This document shows, one piece after another, positions 53,194 through 62,834 of a DNA stretch of 64,000 bases (within the stretch, counting starts at the first letter, position 1; every line of letters begins with the position of its first letter). The DNA lies in contig NC_015577.1 of NCBI RefSeq assembly GCF_000214355.1, positions 1-64,000 of the forward strand, read 5' to 3'. The position numbers were made by a program, and so were the translations under genes. The notes under the pieces were generated by a model. That model worked only from the letters and a program-made list of their open reading frames with translations. It did no database searches and had not been told where the DNA came from. The stretch comes from Leadbettera azotonutricia ZAS-9 (GTDB lineage: Bacteria > Spirochaetota > Spirochaetia > Treponematales > Breznakiellaceae).

Positions 53194-55128
53194 ATGGAAC
53201 CGAATCTTGATAAGAATGAGGGCGGATCGCCTGCATCGGGACCGAAAAAGCCGGGGATTATCAATATCCTCCTTGTCGGTATTGTCATTATCTTCCTCCT
53301 CAATACTTTTGTGGGGAGCTTCACTGCCTCGAAGAAGGTGCAGATCGAGTACGGCCAGTTTGTGGAGCTTGTTGAAAGCGGCGCAGTGAGGCAGGTGCAG
53401 ATAGACGCCGATGAGGTGGCGCTTACCTTGAAAAACGAGGCTGATCCGGGGCTTGTGGGCCGTGTGTTGCGGCAGACAGGGGCTGGAGACCTTGCCAAGG
53501 GGCAGGGCTCTGCCACGGGGAACCTGGTGTACTACACGGGCAAAGTGGACGACCCGGGGCTTACCGAGCGGCTCATCAAAAACGATGTGGCTTTCTATAA
53601 GCCCATAATCCGCTCAAGCCCCCTCCTGAGCATACTTTCAAGCTGGATTTTCCCCCTCCTTATCTTCTATGTGATTTATTTCTTTATAATGAAGGGCTTC
53701 GGGAGCCGTCTGGGCGGCGGCCTCGGGGGTATGATGAATGTGGGCAAGTCCAGGGCCAAAAAATATGATATGGAAAAAAGCACAGGCATTTCCTTTGATG
53801 ATGTGGCTGGGCAGGACGAAGCCAAAGAAAGCCTTACGGAACTGGTGGATTACCTTCAGCATCCTGAAAAATACCAGGAGATAGGGGCAAAGCAGCCCAA
53901 GGGCGCCCTCCTTGTGGGGCCTCCGGGAACGGGCAAGACCCTTCTGGCAAGGGCGGTGGCCGGGGAGGCAAAAGTGCCGTTTTTCTCGCTTTCGGGTTCT
54001 GAGTTTGTGGAGATGTTCGTCGGCGTGGGTGCGAGCCGCGTCAGGGATCTCTTTGCCGAATCCGCAAAGCATGCGCCATGCATCATTTTCATCGACGAAA
54101 TCGATGCAATTGGCAAGAGCCGGGACAATCAGATGGGGGGCAACGACGAACGCGAGCAGACCCTGAACCAGCTTTTGGCCGAGATGGATGGCTTTGATTC
54201 GGGCAAGGGCATTCTAATATTGGCCGCGACAAACCGGCCCGAGATACTCGACAAGGCCCTGCTCCGGCCGGGGCGTTTTGATCGCCGTGTCATTGTCGAA
54301 AAGCCCGACCTCCCCGGAAGGGAAGCGGTTCTCAAAGTGCATGCAAAAAAAATCATCCTTGGCAGCGATGTGGATTTAGCCGAGATTGCCCGCTCCACCA
54401 GCGGGGCTACCGGCGCGGACCTTGCCAACATGGTGAACGAAGCAGCCCTCGGCGCAGTGCGCATGGGCAGGAAAGAAACCCTGCAGGAAGATTTTATGGA
54501 AGCCGTGGAGACTGTCATTGCGGGGAAGGAGAAGAAGGACCGCATCCTCAACCCCAAGGAAAAACGTATGGTGGCCTTCCACGAGACCGGCCACGCCCTT
54601 GCTTCTGCCTTGCAGAAAGACGCAATCCCGGTGCAAAAAATCACGATAGTGCCCCGCACCATGGGTACCCTGGGCTATACCATGAATGTCCCCGAGGAGG
54701 AACGCTTCCTCATGACCAAGTCCGAGCTGCTTGCCCAGATCACGGTACTGCTTGCGGGCCGGGCCGCCGAGGAAATCGAATTCGGCGAGGAAAGCACCGG
54801 TGCCGCCAACGATATCGAACGGGCAACCGCGCTTGCCCGCAGCATGGTGACCCAGTACGGCATGAGCGGGAAGTTCGGGGCCATGTCCCTCGAAAGCGTT
54901 CAGAACCGCTATCTTGATGGACGCAATGTGTTTACCGCCTCGGAAGCATCCGGGGCTGCTGCGGACGAGGAGATTTCGGGTATACTTGCGGCATGTCACG
55001 AGCAAGCGTTGATAATGCTTAAAGAGAACCAGGGGAAGCTTTCGGAAATCGCAGAATATTTAATAACGAATGAAACCATCAGCGGCGTCCGCTTTATGGA
55101 AATATTCCGCGAGGAAAAGGCGGCGTAG
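53194..55128 (+). CDS. ftsH: ATP-dependent zinc metalloprotease FtsH
   Basis: The 644-residue product is a membrane-bound AAA protease that degrades damaged or regulatory membrane proteins. It has two transmembrane segments (about 20-40 and 140-165), Walker A GPPGTGKT (242-249), Walker B with IIFIDEID, and the second region of homology. The zinc site HETGH is at 463-467. ATG 53194 follows AAAAGGAG; earlier in-frame starts are less convincing. The intact gene ends near a hairpin that an insertion element has interrupted. Confidence 0.97.
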   Translation: MEPNLDKNEGGSPASGPKKPGIINILLVGIVIIFLLNTFVGSFTASKKVQIEYGQFVELVESGAVRQVQIDADEVALTLKNEADPGLVGRVLRQTGAGDLAKGQGSATGNLVYYTGKVDDPGLTERLIKNDVAFYKPIIRSSPLLSILSSWIFPLLIFYVIYFFIMKGFGSRLGGGLGGMMNVGKSRAKKYDMEKSTGISFDDVAGQDEAKESLTELVDYLQHPEKYQEIGAKQPKGALLVGPPGTGKTLLARAVAGEAKVPFFSLSGSEFVEMFVGVGASRVRDLFAESAKHAPCIIFIDEIDAIGKSRDNQMGGNDEREQTLNQLLAEMDGFDSGKGILILAATNRPEILDKALLRPGRFDRRVIVEKPDLPGREAVLKVHAKKIILGSDVDLAEIARSTSGATGADLANMVNEAALGAVRMGRKETLQEDFMEAVETVIAGKEKKDRILNPKEKRMVAFHETGHALASALQKDAIPVQKITIVPRTMGTLGYTMNVPEEERFLMTKSELLAQITVLLAGRAAEEIEFGEESTGAANDIERATALARSMVTQYGMSGKFGAMSLESVQNRYLDGRNVFTASEASGAAADEEISGILAACHEQALIMLKENQGKLSEIAEYLITNETISGVRFMEIFREEKAA

Positions 55129-55150
55129 GCAGCTTTTTTAATTGACGAAG

Positions 55151-55171
55151 AACAGCCCCGCCGTTTGGCAG
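55151..55171 (+). terminator. left half of a hairpin interrupted by IS256
   Basis: AACAGCCC (55151-55158) and GCC form the left arm. The matching right arm GGGCTGTT resumes at 55171 plus 56521-56527, after the insertion. Joined, the sequence would fold as AACAGCCC/GGGCTGTT and GCC/GGC around GTTT, with one C-A mismatch. Hairpin position after ftsH suggests a terminator, but the T run is poor. Confidence 0.55.
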
Positions 55172-56512
55172 GGGCCTGTCCTGAAGTTTGTGTAAATGGC
55201 CAAAATATGGTAGAAATACCAAGGAGACAAAATGGCCAGTACACGAAAACTGAAAGAGAAGGATCTGATCGACCAAATACTCGATCAGATAGACCTTAAA
55301 GGAATGACCCAGGAAGAAATCCTTGGACAGGAAGGATTATTAAAGCATCTGACAGGGAAGCTGCTAAGCCGTGTCATGAATGCTGAAATGGACGAGCATT
55401 TGGGGTATGAAAAGAATTCCAACGCCGGGGACAATTCGGGGGACAGCCGAAACGGGTACAGTGAAAAGACAGTCCTGACAGAGAATCAGAGTGCAGTGAT
55501 ACAGGTACCACGGGACCGCAATGGAACGTTCGAACCCAAGATACTGGCGAAACACCAAAGACGGCTCCCTATATTTAACGACCAGGTTATTTCGATGTAT
55601 TCCTTTGGGATGACCGACCGGGATATTAAATCACACCTGGAAAAAATATATAACGTGGAAGTCTCCCCTGAATTGATAAGCCGTGTCACTGCAGCGGTGA
55701 TGGAAGAAGTGAAGGAGTGGCAGAATCGGCAGCTGGAAAAATCTTATGCCATCGTGTATTTGGACGCCCTGAGGGTCAAGACCAAACAGGACGGGAAAAG
55801 CTGTACCAAGAGCGTCTATGTGGCTCTGGGAGTGAATTTCGAGGGTCAGAAGGAGGTATTGGGCCTTTGGATAGCGGAGAACGAAGGGGCTAAGTTCTGG
55901 ATGGGCGTCCTGAACGAAATAAAGAACCGGGGAGTGGAAGACATACTCATCGCTTGCATGGACGGCCTTACCGGTTTCCCCGAAGCGGTTCGGGCAGTAT
56001 TTCCCAAGACCCGTATCCAATTGTGCATTGTCCACATGGTGCGTAATTCCACCAAGTTTGTTTCCTGGAAAGACCTGAAAAAAATCTGTGCCGATCTTAA
56101 GGCCATATATTCGGCAGCCACCGAGGAAGCCGGCCGTGACGCACTGGAAGAATTCGGCAAGATATGGGATGCCAAGTACCCGATGATATACCAGTCCTGG
56201 GATACCCACTGGGATGACTTAAGCGAGTTCTTTAAATACCCGCCTGAAATCCGCAAGGCAATTTACACGACAAATGCAATTGAGTCATTAAATTACCAGC
56301 TGCGAAAAGTCACAAAAAACCGCTCGACATTTCCGAACGATGATGCTATATTTAAGATATTGTATTTGGCAATTAGGAATGCGTCAGAGAAATGGACAAT
56401 GCCGGTACGGGATTGGGGGATGGCGCTCAACCAATTCGCTATTATTTTTGGCAATGAACGGGTTCCGTTCTAAATAATTCATTGCCATTTACACAAAAAT
56501 TCGGACACGTCC
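55172..56512 (+). mobile_element. intact IS256-family insertion sequence
   Basis: The 1341-bp element has 29-bp terminal inverted repeats (55172-55200 and 56484-56512) that match in 23 of 29 positions. They end in the same inner 14 bases (TTTGTGTAAATGGC). It is flanked by an exact 8-bp target duplication TTTGGCAG (55164-55171, 56513-56520). One transposase gene fills it. The fresh duplication and uninterrupted gene suggest a recent, active insertion. Confidence 0.92.
55232..56473 (+). CDS. IS256-family (Mutator-type) transposase
   Basis: The 413-residue product is a DDE transposase of the IS256/Mutator type. Visible are the N-terminal part with MDEHLGYE, the catalytic Asp residues in YLDALRVK and ACMDGLTGFPEAV, and the late conserved YTTNAIESLN with its Glu. 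A coherent ribosome-binding site (AAGGAG) precedes the ATG. The length is normal and no frame break is seen, so it is probably functional. Confidence 0.95.
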   Translation: MASTRKLKEKDLIDQILDQIDLKGMTQEEILGQEGLLKHLTGKLLSRVMNAEMDEHLGYEKNSNAGDNSGDSRNGYSEKTVLTENQSAVIQVPRDRNGTFEPKILAKHQRRLPIFNDQVISMYSFGMTDRDIKSHLEKIYNVEVSPELISRVTAAVMEEVKEWQNRQLEKSYAIVYLDALRVKTKQDGKSCTKSVYVALGVNFEGQKEVLGLWIAENEGAKFWMGVLNEIKNRGVEDILIACMDGLTGFPEAVRAVFPKTRIQLCIVHMVRNSTKFVSWKDLKKICADLKAIYSAATEEAGRDALEEFGKIWDAKYPMIYQSWDTHWDDLSEFFKYPPEIRKAIYTTNAIESLNYQLRKVTKNRSTFPNDDAIFKILYLAIRNASEKWTMPVRDWGMALNQFAIIFGNERVPF

Positions 56513-56569
56513 TTTGGCAGGGCTGTTTGCTCTCCTGATAGCCGATGCACACCCTTTTTAAGTAGCTTT

Positions 56570-57544
56570 TCATTTTGTAAATTCTTTTTTAAATCTATTG
56601 ATTAAACCAGGCTCTTTTGTAAGTGCCCTTGCTATTCCAAAATAACTTATTTTTGTAGTGTTTAAAATTTCGGTCATTTCTTTAAAATCCTTGTTTCCGC
56701 CTGTTAAAATTATTGCCGTATCGTTTTCCATTGCTATTTTTTCAGCCTCATTCTTGAAAAAAGATGTCGCATCGTTTGCGAATTTGCTAAAAGCACCGCT
56801 AATTTCAATGGCATTTATCCCTTTTTCCGTTAATTCCTTGCATAGATACAAAGCATCATCCAAAGAAACTTCATTTTCAAAACCGTCAGTAACATTTATT
56901 TTTATCCATACAGGAAAATCTTCCCCTACAGCCCTGCGTATAGCCTCATAGGTTTCCAATGCCATTCTTGCCCTGTTTTGAACAGTACCGCCATATAAAT
57001 CTTTTCTGCGGTTATAATATGGCGTCATAAACTGACTAAGCAAAAAACCATGTGCCGCGTGTATTTCAATACCGTTATAACCGGCATCTTTTGCTCTTGA
57101 TGCGGTGTCAGCGAATTTTTGCTGTATCCTTTTTATTTGTTCAACGGTTATTTCTTGCGGCATAACCTTGGTGTTTAAATTTTCCACAACGCTCGGCGCA
57201 AGAATTGACATCCCCCTCGCGTCTCCCATAACATAAGATCCAATATACACCAATTGTAAAATAATATTTTTATTGTATTTATGCACCAAGTTGGTTAATT
57301 TTATGTGGCCATCCCTAAATGAATCATCATAAAATGCCAACATAGGAAAATTCTTTTCATTTTCATCAACCAAGGTAAAACCGGTAATCATGGTTCCTAC
57401 GCCGCCTTGCGCAAGACCTTGATACAAATCCAAAATAAATTCATTCACGTGTCCTTTTGTCGCTTTTTCACCAATAGCAGCCCGGATAAACCTGTTTTCC
57501 AGGGTCATTTTTCCTAATTGAGTTTTATCAAATAAATTTTTCAT
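56570..57544 (-). CDS. NADH:flavin oxidoreductase (Old Yellow Enzyme family)
   Basis: The 324-residue product is a TIM-barrel FMN enzyme with the OYE signatures EIHAAHGFLLSQFMTPYYNRRKD and YGGTVQNRARMALETYEAI. These point to ene-reductase or NADH oxidase-type activity. It lacks the C-terminal Fe-S and FAD domains of larger family members. AAGGA precedes the ATG. The gene is clearly AT-rich compared with its neighbours and lies beside the IS256 element, suggesting horizontal origin. Confidence 0.9.
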   Translation of the reverse strand: MKNLFDKTQLGKMTLENRFIRAAIGEKATKGHVNEFILDLYQGLAQGGVGTMITGFTLVDENEKNFPMLAFYDDSFRDGHIKLTNLVHKYNKNIILQLVYIGSYVMGDARGMSILAPSVVENLNTKVMPQEITVEQIKRIQQKFADTASRAKDAGYNGIEIHAAHGFLLSQFMTPYYNRRKDLYGGTVQNRARMALETYEAIRRAVGEDFPVWIKINVTDGFENEVSLDDALYLCKELTEKGINAIEISGAFSKFANDATSFFKNEAEKIAMENDTAIILTGGNKDFKEMTEILNTTKISYFGIARALTKEPGLINRFKKEFTK

Positions 57545-57697
57545 TAGATATTGTCCTTGTTGGGATATATTAATAAGGAAATTCTTTTCTGTCTATAGAG
57601 GATATAATCATGCAATGATGGGGCAAAAATAGTATGAAGAATGTTTTTTACTTAAATGATGTTGGCCCACCTTTCTCATAGACCTTCCGGAGCTTGA
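57545..57697. other. gap between oxidoreductase and alpha-galactosidase genes
   Basis: This 153-bp gap is AT-rich near the oxidoreductase end and holds a T6 run near 57645. No gene, RNA or clear palindrome was seen. Confidence 0.25.
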
Positions 57698-59932
57698 CTA
57701 TTCCAATATCAACATCCTCGCCGCATATTCGTACCCATCTTCGGGTATGCGTATCCCTACTTCCATAAGTTCCGCGCCGTAATAGGCAGGCCGCTGCGAG
57801 CCGTTGTTACTGCCCCAAACTTCCTTTTGGTTAGGGGGAACCGCGCCTTCGCTGCATTTGTAAAGGCGCGAAGGTTCAAGGCCCTTGAGGCGTATGCGGC
57901 GTTCTTCGTCGTTGCGCCGTTTCCGGGTCTGGAAGAAGAAGGCCGCCGCCCGGGATTTGTCCGGGCTTACGGTCATCCAGGAAGCAGTAGCAGCGCTAAA
58001 GGGATTTTCGAGGCGGTAGAAGTCGCCGTACTGCACCACTTCACGTATGCTCTGGTAAGTTTTTACGTAGCCTATAGCCTGGGTGCGTTCATCTTCGGAG
58101 AGCTTGGAGAGGTCGAGTTCAAAGCCGAAGTTAAAGCCCATGGCAGCCAGGGCGCAGGTGTGCATAAAGCGGTTCATGCCGGTTTCGCCGACTTTGATCT
58201 TCCCTACATGGGCGGTCATGGCAGAGGGTGGGTACACAAGGGAAGTGCCGTACTGGATACGCAGGCGGTCTATGGGGTCGGTATTGTCGCTGGTCCAGTT
58301 TTGGGGCATGTAATAGAGGATGCCGGGATCGAAACGGCCGCCTCCGCCTGAACAGCTTTCGAAGAGTATGTCCGGGAATGTGGAAACAAGGCGTTCCATA
58401 AGGTCGTAGACCCCCAGCATGTGGCGGTGCTGCTGATCCCGTGAAGAAGTCTCGGTGATATTGCGGTTGCAATCCCATTTTACATATTCGATGTTTCCCG
58501 ATTTGAGGATCGCAGTAATGCTGTCAAAGAGATAATCGCGCGCTTCGGCCTTAGACAGATTCAGCACCAGCTGATCCCGGCCTGTGGTGCGGTGGCGGCC
58601 TTCGGCGTGGAGGCACCAGTCGGGGTGAGCGCGGTAGAGGTCGCTGTCAGGGGAAACCATTTCCGGCTCGAACCAGAGGCCGAATTTCATGCCGAAACCG
58701 TTGACTGTTTTTATAAGATTCCCGAGGCCACCGGGAAGTTTTTCCTTGTAGGTGAACCAGTCACCCAGGGAAGAATCATCCTTGTCCCTTTTGCCGAACC
58801 AGCCGTCGTCAAGGACAAACATCTCTATGCCAAGTCCGCTTCCGGCTTTTGCTATGTCGATGATCTTCTGCTCGGTGAATTCCATGCCTGTGGCTTCCCA
58901 GTTGTTGATCACCATGGGTCTTGGGGCGTCGCGGTGCTTTCCCCGGGCAAGGCGCTCGCGGTAGAGTTTGTGGTAGCGGAGGCTCATGCCGCCAAGGCCC
59001 TTGTCCGAATAAACTATTACGACCTCGGGGGTCTGGAAGCTTTCGCCCTTCTTTAAATTCCAGCTGAAATTAAAGGGGTTGATGCCCATCACTACCCTGG
59101 TTCCTCCCTGGGGGCTGCCCTCGACAACGGCGGAAAAATTCCCCGAGTAAACCAGGGAGAAGCCGTAGACTTCCCCGCTGTTTTCTGTTGCATAGTCATC
59201 GGGCTGTTCCGCAGCGTTCTTTCCGCGCAGCAGGGCGACAAAGGGGTTCTGCATGTGGCTTGAATGGCCCCGCTTGCTGTCGGCGTTGAAGATCCCATGA
59301 GCGACGGGGATATATTCAATCTGCCGTTCCCTCATCCAGTCGCCGTGGAGGTGGAGTATGCGGAAATCCTGACCGGAAAAATCCATGCCCATGGAGCCGG
59401 GGGAGAGGATTTCAATATCGTCCTGGCCTGTATTTTCGTAGCGTATGCTGCGGGCAATGGCATCGTATTCTTCAAAAACCGTATATGCCAGAATAACCCT
59501 GAGGCCCGTGAGGGTATCCTTCAAAATCAGCTCAAGGGTTTCGGCCTCGCTGTCTTTTTCAGCATACGTAGCCGGAAGGCCCCGGAGCCTTGGCTTGCCC
59601 TTTATGATGCGGTGGCTTTCGTACACAAAATCGCTCACCGTGGAACCGTCGGCATAGGCGGCATGGAAAACCGGGGTACGGTGATCCCCATTCCCCAGGA
59701 CGGAAAATTCAAGCTGGAGTTCCGCAAGGAAGGTCGCGGTATTTGGGATAGGCGTGGTAAATGAGGGCCTGTATGCCACGCGGTTTGCAGCCAGGTAGCT
59801 CAGGTCAGCATCTTTTGGAAGCGTTTTGCCCCAATAGTGATGGCAGGGGTATTTATCAAGGTAAAGGGAGAAGATATAGCTCGTGCTGCGGCTATCCAGG
59901 CGGAACTGGCTGTTTTTGACGGTAATGGGCAT
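57698..59932 (-). CDS. alpha-galactosidase (GH36)
   Basis: The 744-residue product is a GH36 enzyme that removes terminal alpha-galactose from raffinose-type and galactomannan sugars. The N-terminal beta-sandwich is followed by a catalytic barrel with the nucleophile in KWDCNR (Asp487) and acid/base in SDNTDPID (Asp549). FVLDDGWFGKRD and ESCSGGGGRFDPGI are typical. ATG 59932 is chosen because GGAGGG precedes it by five bases; the longer frame overlaps the next gene. No signal peptide is seen, so it is probably cytoplasmic. Confidence 0.94.
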   Translation of the reverse strand: MPITVKNSQFRLDSRSTSYIFSLYLDKYPCHHYWGKTLPKDADLSYLAANRVAYRPSFTTPIPNTATFLAELQLEFSVLGNGDHRTPVFHAAYADGSTVSDFVYESHRIIKGKPRLRGLPATYAEKDSEAETLELILKDTLTGLRVILAYTVFEEYDAIARSIRYENTGQDDIEILSPGSMGMDFSGQDFRILHLHGDWMRERQIEYIPVAHGIFNADSKRGHSSHMQNPFVALLRGKNAAEQPDDYATENSGEVYGFSLVYSGNFSAVVEGSPQGGTRVVMGINPFNFSWNLKKGESFQTPEVVIVYSDKGLGGMSLRYHKLYRERLARGKHRDAPRPMVINNWEATGMEFTEQKIIDIAKAGSGLGIEMFVLDDGWFGKRDKDDSSLGDWFTYKEKLPGGLGNLIKTVNGFGMKFGLWFEPEMVSPDSDLYRAHPDWCLHAEGRHRTTGRDQLVLNLSKAEARDYLFDSITAILKSGNIEYVKWDCNRNITETSSRDQQHRHMLGVYDLMERLVSTFPDILFESCSGGGGRFDPGILYYMPQNWTSDNTDPIDRLRIQYGTSLVYPPSAMTAHVGKIKVGETGMNRFMHTCALAAMGFNFGFELDLSKLSEDERTQAIGYVKTYQSIREVVQYGDFYRLENPFSAATASWMTVSPDKSRAAAFFFQTRKRRNDEERRIRLKGLEPSRLYKCSEGAVPPNQKEVWGSNNGSQRPAYYGAELMEVGIRIPEDGYEYAARMLILE

Positions 59933-60002
59933 TTTTCCCTCCGGTTTATGATACCATATCAGGCGATCTTGAGGAATATCAGTTATCATGCATAAATGAA
60001 AC

Positions 60003-60434
60003 ATGGAAAATTTAAATCCTCAAACTATAGCGCTTCTCTGCGTAATTTTGGTATTCTGTTTACTCTTCCTTTTTCTGGGCAGGAAAATGGGCCTCCATCA
60101 GGGGCGCAGGCAGGAGCGGGCCGAGTGGGAAGGCGGACGCGTGGAGGAGATTGTCAAGGCCAGGCTCAAGCAGTCCAGGGCTGTTTTGGGCGGCCTTGTC
60201 TCCGAACAGATGGCGCCGCTCCTGCCGGATTTTCCCTTTGATCCCGGGGACTGCCGCTTTATCGGGAAGCCTGTGGATTTCATTGTTTTTAAGGGGATGA
60301 ATGCAAAGGCAATCGACGAGGTCATTTTCCTTGAAGTGAAAAGCGGTGCATCCAGGACTTTGAACGACCAGGAAAAACGCCTTAGGGACGCTGTCCTTGC
60401 AGGCCGGGTGAGCTGGGCTGAATTTGATGTGTAA
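60003..60434 (+). CDS. predicted Holliday-junction-nuclease-like membrane protein
   Basis: The 143-residue product has one N-terminal membrane segment (ALLCVILVFCLLFLFLG, about 10-28) and a short linker. The C-terminal domain, with DFIVFKGM and EVIFLEVKSG, matches the family of endonucleases related to Holliday-junction resolvases. The E-x-K pair at the end (LEVKSG) is the likely metal site. The ATG is weakly supported by a ribosome-binding site. It is divergent from the alpha-galactosidase gene. Confidence 0.75.
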   Translation: MENLNPQTIALLCVILVFCLLFLFLGRKMGLHQGRRQERAEWEGGRVEEIVKARLKQSRAVLGGLVSEQMAPLLPDFPFDPGDCRFIGKPVDFIVFKGMNAKAIDEVIFLEVKSGASRTLNDQEKRLRDAVLAGRVSWAEFDV

Positions 60435-60439
60435 TATAG

Positions 60440-60445
60440 TATAAT
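60440..60445 (+). promoter_or_regulatory. -10 element upstream of nfnA
   Basis: TATAAT is an exact -10 consensus 18 bases before the nfnA ATG, and GGAG (60454-60457) follows as a ribosome-binding site. A good -35 was not identified; the upstream gene ends just before. Confidence 0.4.
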
Positions 60446-60462
60446 ATATCTATGGAGCTTAA

Positions 60463-61302
60463 ATGAACAAGATAGTTTCAAAGAAGCAATGGGCTTCTGA
60501 TGTTTTTGAGATGGCTGTTGAAGCCCCCCTCATAGCCAGGGCAAGAAAGGCTGGGCAGTTTATCATACTTCAGCTTGATACTGACTGGGGCGAGCGCATA
60601 CCCCTGACAATAGCAGATGCCGATGAAAAGGCGGGAACGATTACCCTGGTGCTTCAAACCATGGGCGCCACCACCCATAAGCTTGCGGCACTGGAACCAG
60701 GCGGCCATGTGGAGAACATACTTGGCCCCCTGGGGAACCCCACCCATATCGAAAAATTCGGCCATGCGGTCTGCGTGGGCGGCGGCATAGGGGTCGCCCC
60801 TCTCTTTCCCATAGTCCAGGCAATGAAAGCCGCAGGCAATAAAGTGACGGTGATCATGGGCGCCCGTACCAAAGAGCTCATAATCTTCGAAGACAGAATG
60901 AGAAAATACGCCGACGAGCTTATCATTGTTACTGATGATGGTTCCTACGGGCGCAAAGGCCTGGTCACGGAACCTCTCAAGGAGATCTGCGCTTCCGGGC
61001 ACAAGCCCGAAATGTCAATCGCCATAGGCCCTCCCATCATGATGAAATTCTGCGTGGCAGCAGTAAAAGATTTTGATGTACCCATAATGGTATCCCTCAA
61101 CACTATTATGATTGACGGTACAGGCATGTGCGGGGGCTGCAGGGTCACAGTGGGCGGGGAAACTAAATTCGTCTGCGTTGACGGGCCGGAATTCGACGGC
61201 CACAAAGTGGACTTCGAAAATATGATGGCCCGCATGAAGGCTTACAAAGACAGGGAAGACGCGGATCACCATAAGTGCCATATCAATTTGGGAATAGCGT
61301 AA
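60463..61302 (+). CDS. nfnA: NADH-dependent ferredoxin:NADP oxidoreductase, small subunit
   Basis: The 279-residue product has the FAD-binding ferredoxin-reductase fold (GERIPLTIADAD), an NAD-binding part (CVGGGIGVAPLFPI), and a C-terminal [2Fe-2S] cluster with CGGC near residue 223. It matches NfnA/sulphide-dehydrogenase-type proteins. With the next gene it would form the Nfn complex. Nfn moves electrons between NADH, NADPH and reduced ferredoxin by bifurcation, which suits anaerobic fermentation. Confidence 0.92.
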   Translation: MNKIVSKKQWASDVFEMAVEAPLIARARKAGQFIILQLDTDWGERIPLTIADADEKAGTITLVLQTMGATTHKLAALEPGGHVENILGPLGNPTHIEKFGHAVCVGGGIGVAPLFPIVQAMKAAGNKVTVIMGARTKELIIFEDRMRKYADELIIVTDDGSYGRKGLVTEPLKEICASGHKPEMSIAIGPPIMMKFCVAAVKDFDVPIMVSLNTIMIDGTGMCGGCRVTVGGETKFVCVDGPEFDGHKVDFENMMARMKAYKDREDADHHKCHINLGIA

Positions 61303-61316
61303 GAAGGAATTTTTTA

Positions 61317-62819
61317 ATGAGCGATGTTATCAAGACCAGGGACGAACTGGACGCTGAGGCGAAGAATTTGCTTGACACTATTACTGCGAAAATTTCCGCA
61401 GGGGAAAAAATAACCCCCAAGGATCGCATGGCAATTCCGGCGCAGGAGATGCCTGTCCAGGAACCCAAAGCCCGGGGCAAAAACCTAAATGAAGTAGCCC
61501 TGGGGTATGGGGAGCATCAGGCCATGCTTGAAGCTTTCCGCTGTTTGGGCTGCGGGAATGCGCCCTGCATCAAAGGCTGCCCTGTGCAGGTTCCCATACC
61601 GCGCTTTATTGCGGAGATACAGAAAGGGGATTTTGGGGCCGCGGCAAAGGTAATTAAAGAAACCAATTTGCTGCCGGCTGTGTGCGGAAGGGTTTGCCCC
61701 CAGGAGAAACAGTGCCAGGAACAATGCACCTTGGGGAAGAGCCTTAAAAGCGTGGAAAAGGCTGTTTCCATAGGCAGGCTCGAGCGTTTTGTGGCGGATC
61801 TTGAGCGCGAACAGGGCACAGCGGAAATTCCGGCAATAAAGCCAAAATCGGGGAAGAGGGCGGCTGTTATCGGGTCGGGCCCTGCGGGGCTCACAACTGC
61901 TGCGGATCTTGCCCGGGAAGGCCATGAGGTTACCATCTTCGAAGCCTTCCATAAACCGGGCGGAGTCATGGTGTACGGCATACCCGAATTCAGGCTCCCC
62001 AAGGCCATAGTCCAGGCTGAAGTTGACAACCTCAAAAAGATGGGCGTAAAAATCGAGACCAACTTTCTGACAGGCCGCACCAGGACCCTGGAACAGCTTG
62101 TAAACGAAGACGGCTTTGGGGCTGTCTTTGTCGGCGTGGGAGCAGGGCTGCCCAAGTTCATGGGCTGCCCAGGAGAAAACCTCGTGGGTGTTTTCAGCGC
62201 CAATGAATACCTTACCCGCTCCAATTTGATGAAAGCCTACGACAGCGATAATGCCGCCACCCCGGTATTCCGCCCAAAGGTTGCAGCAGTGATAGGCGGC
62301 GGCAATGTGGCTATGGATGCAGCCCGCATGGCCCTGCGTCTTGGGGCGGACTCTGTCCATGTCGTCTACCGCCGCACCCAGGAAGAGATGCCGGCCCGCG
62401 CCGAGGAAGTGGCCCATGCCATGGAGGAGGGCATAGTTTTCGAGTTCCTCCGCAACCCCTCCCGTATTCTGGGAAGCGATAAAGGCTGGGTTACGGGCAT
62501 GGAACTCCAAAAGTTTGAGCTTGGCGAGGCCGACGCTTCGGGCAGGAGGAGTCCTGTGCCCATCCCCGGTTCCGAATATACCTTTGACTGCGATACCGTG
62601 ATTGTGGCCCTGGGGAATGAATCGAACCCCCTGCTGGTGCAAACCACCCCCAATCTCAAAGCCGACAGGAAAGGCCGTATCCTGGTGGACGAAAATCAAA
62701 AAACCTCCCTTGATAAGGTATTTGCAGGAGGCGATATTGTCCTTGGGGCTGCCACCGTCATACTCGCCATGGGCGATGGCCGCAGGGCTGCAGTTGCCAT
62801 GAATGAACTGTTAAAATAG
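61317..62819 (+). CDS. nfnB: Nfn large subunit (glutamate-synthase beta-like)
   Basis: The 500-residue product has an N-terminal cysteine domain (CLGCGNAPCIKGCPVQ, then CGRVCPQEKQCQEQC) for [4Fe-4S] clusters. FAD-binding GSGPAGLTTAADLAREG and NADPH-binding GGGNVAMDAARMALRLGADS follow. It resembles glutamate synthase small subunits, but its place directly after nfnA makes NfnB the better call. ATG 61317 follows AAGGA by nine bases; a longer frame runs back into nfnA. Confidence 0.9.
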   Translation: MSDVIKTRDELDAEAKNLLDTITAKISAGEKITPKDRMAIPAQEMPVQEPKARGKNLNEVALGYGEHQAMLEAFRCLGCGNAPCIKGCPVQVPIPRFIAEIQKGDFGAAAKVIKETNLLPAVCGRVCPQEKQCQEQCTLGKSLKSVEKAVSIGRLERFVADLEREQGTAEIPAIKPKSGKRAAVIGSGPAGLTTAADLAREGHEVTIFEAFHKPGGVMVYGIPEFRLPKAIVQAEVDNLKKMGVKIETNFLTGRTRTLEQLVNEDGFGAVFVGVGAGLPKFMGCPGENLVGVFSANEYLTRSNLMKAYDSDNAATPVFRPKVAAVIGGGNVAMDAARMALRLGADSVHVVYRRTQEEMPARAEEVAHAMEEGIVFEFLRNPSRILGSDKGWVTGMELQKFELGEADASGRRSPVPIPGSEYTFDCDTVIVALGNESNPLLVQTTPNLKADRKGRILVDENQKTSLDKVFAGGDIVLGAATVILAMGDGRRAAVAMNELLK

Positions 62820-62834
62820 ATCCTGGAGGAAAGA

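Noticed and set aside
61317-62819. Glutamate synthase small subunit
   Set aside because: It resembles one, but there is no large subunit and nfnA lies directly upstream, so NfnB is the better call.
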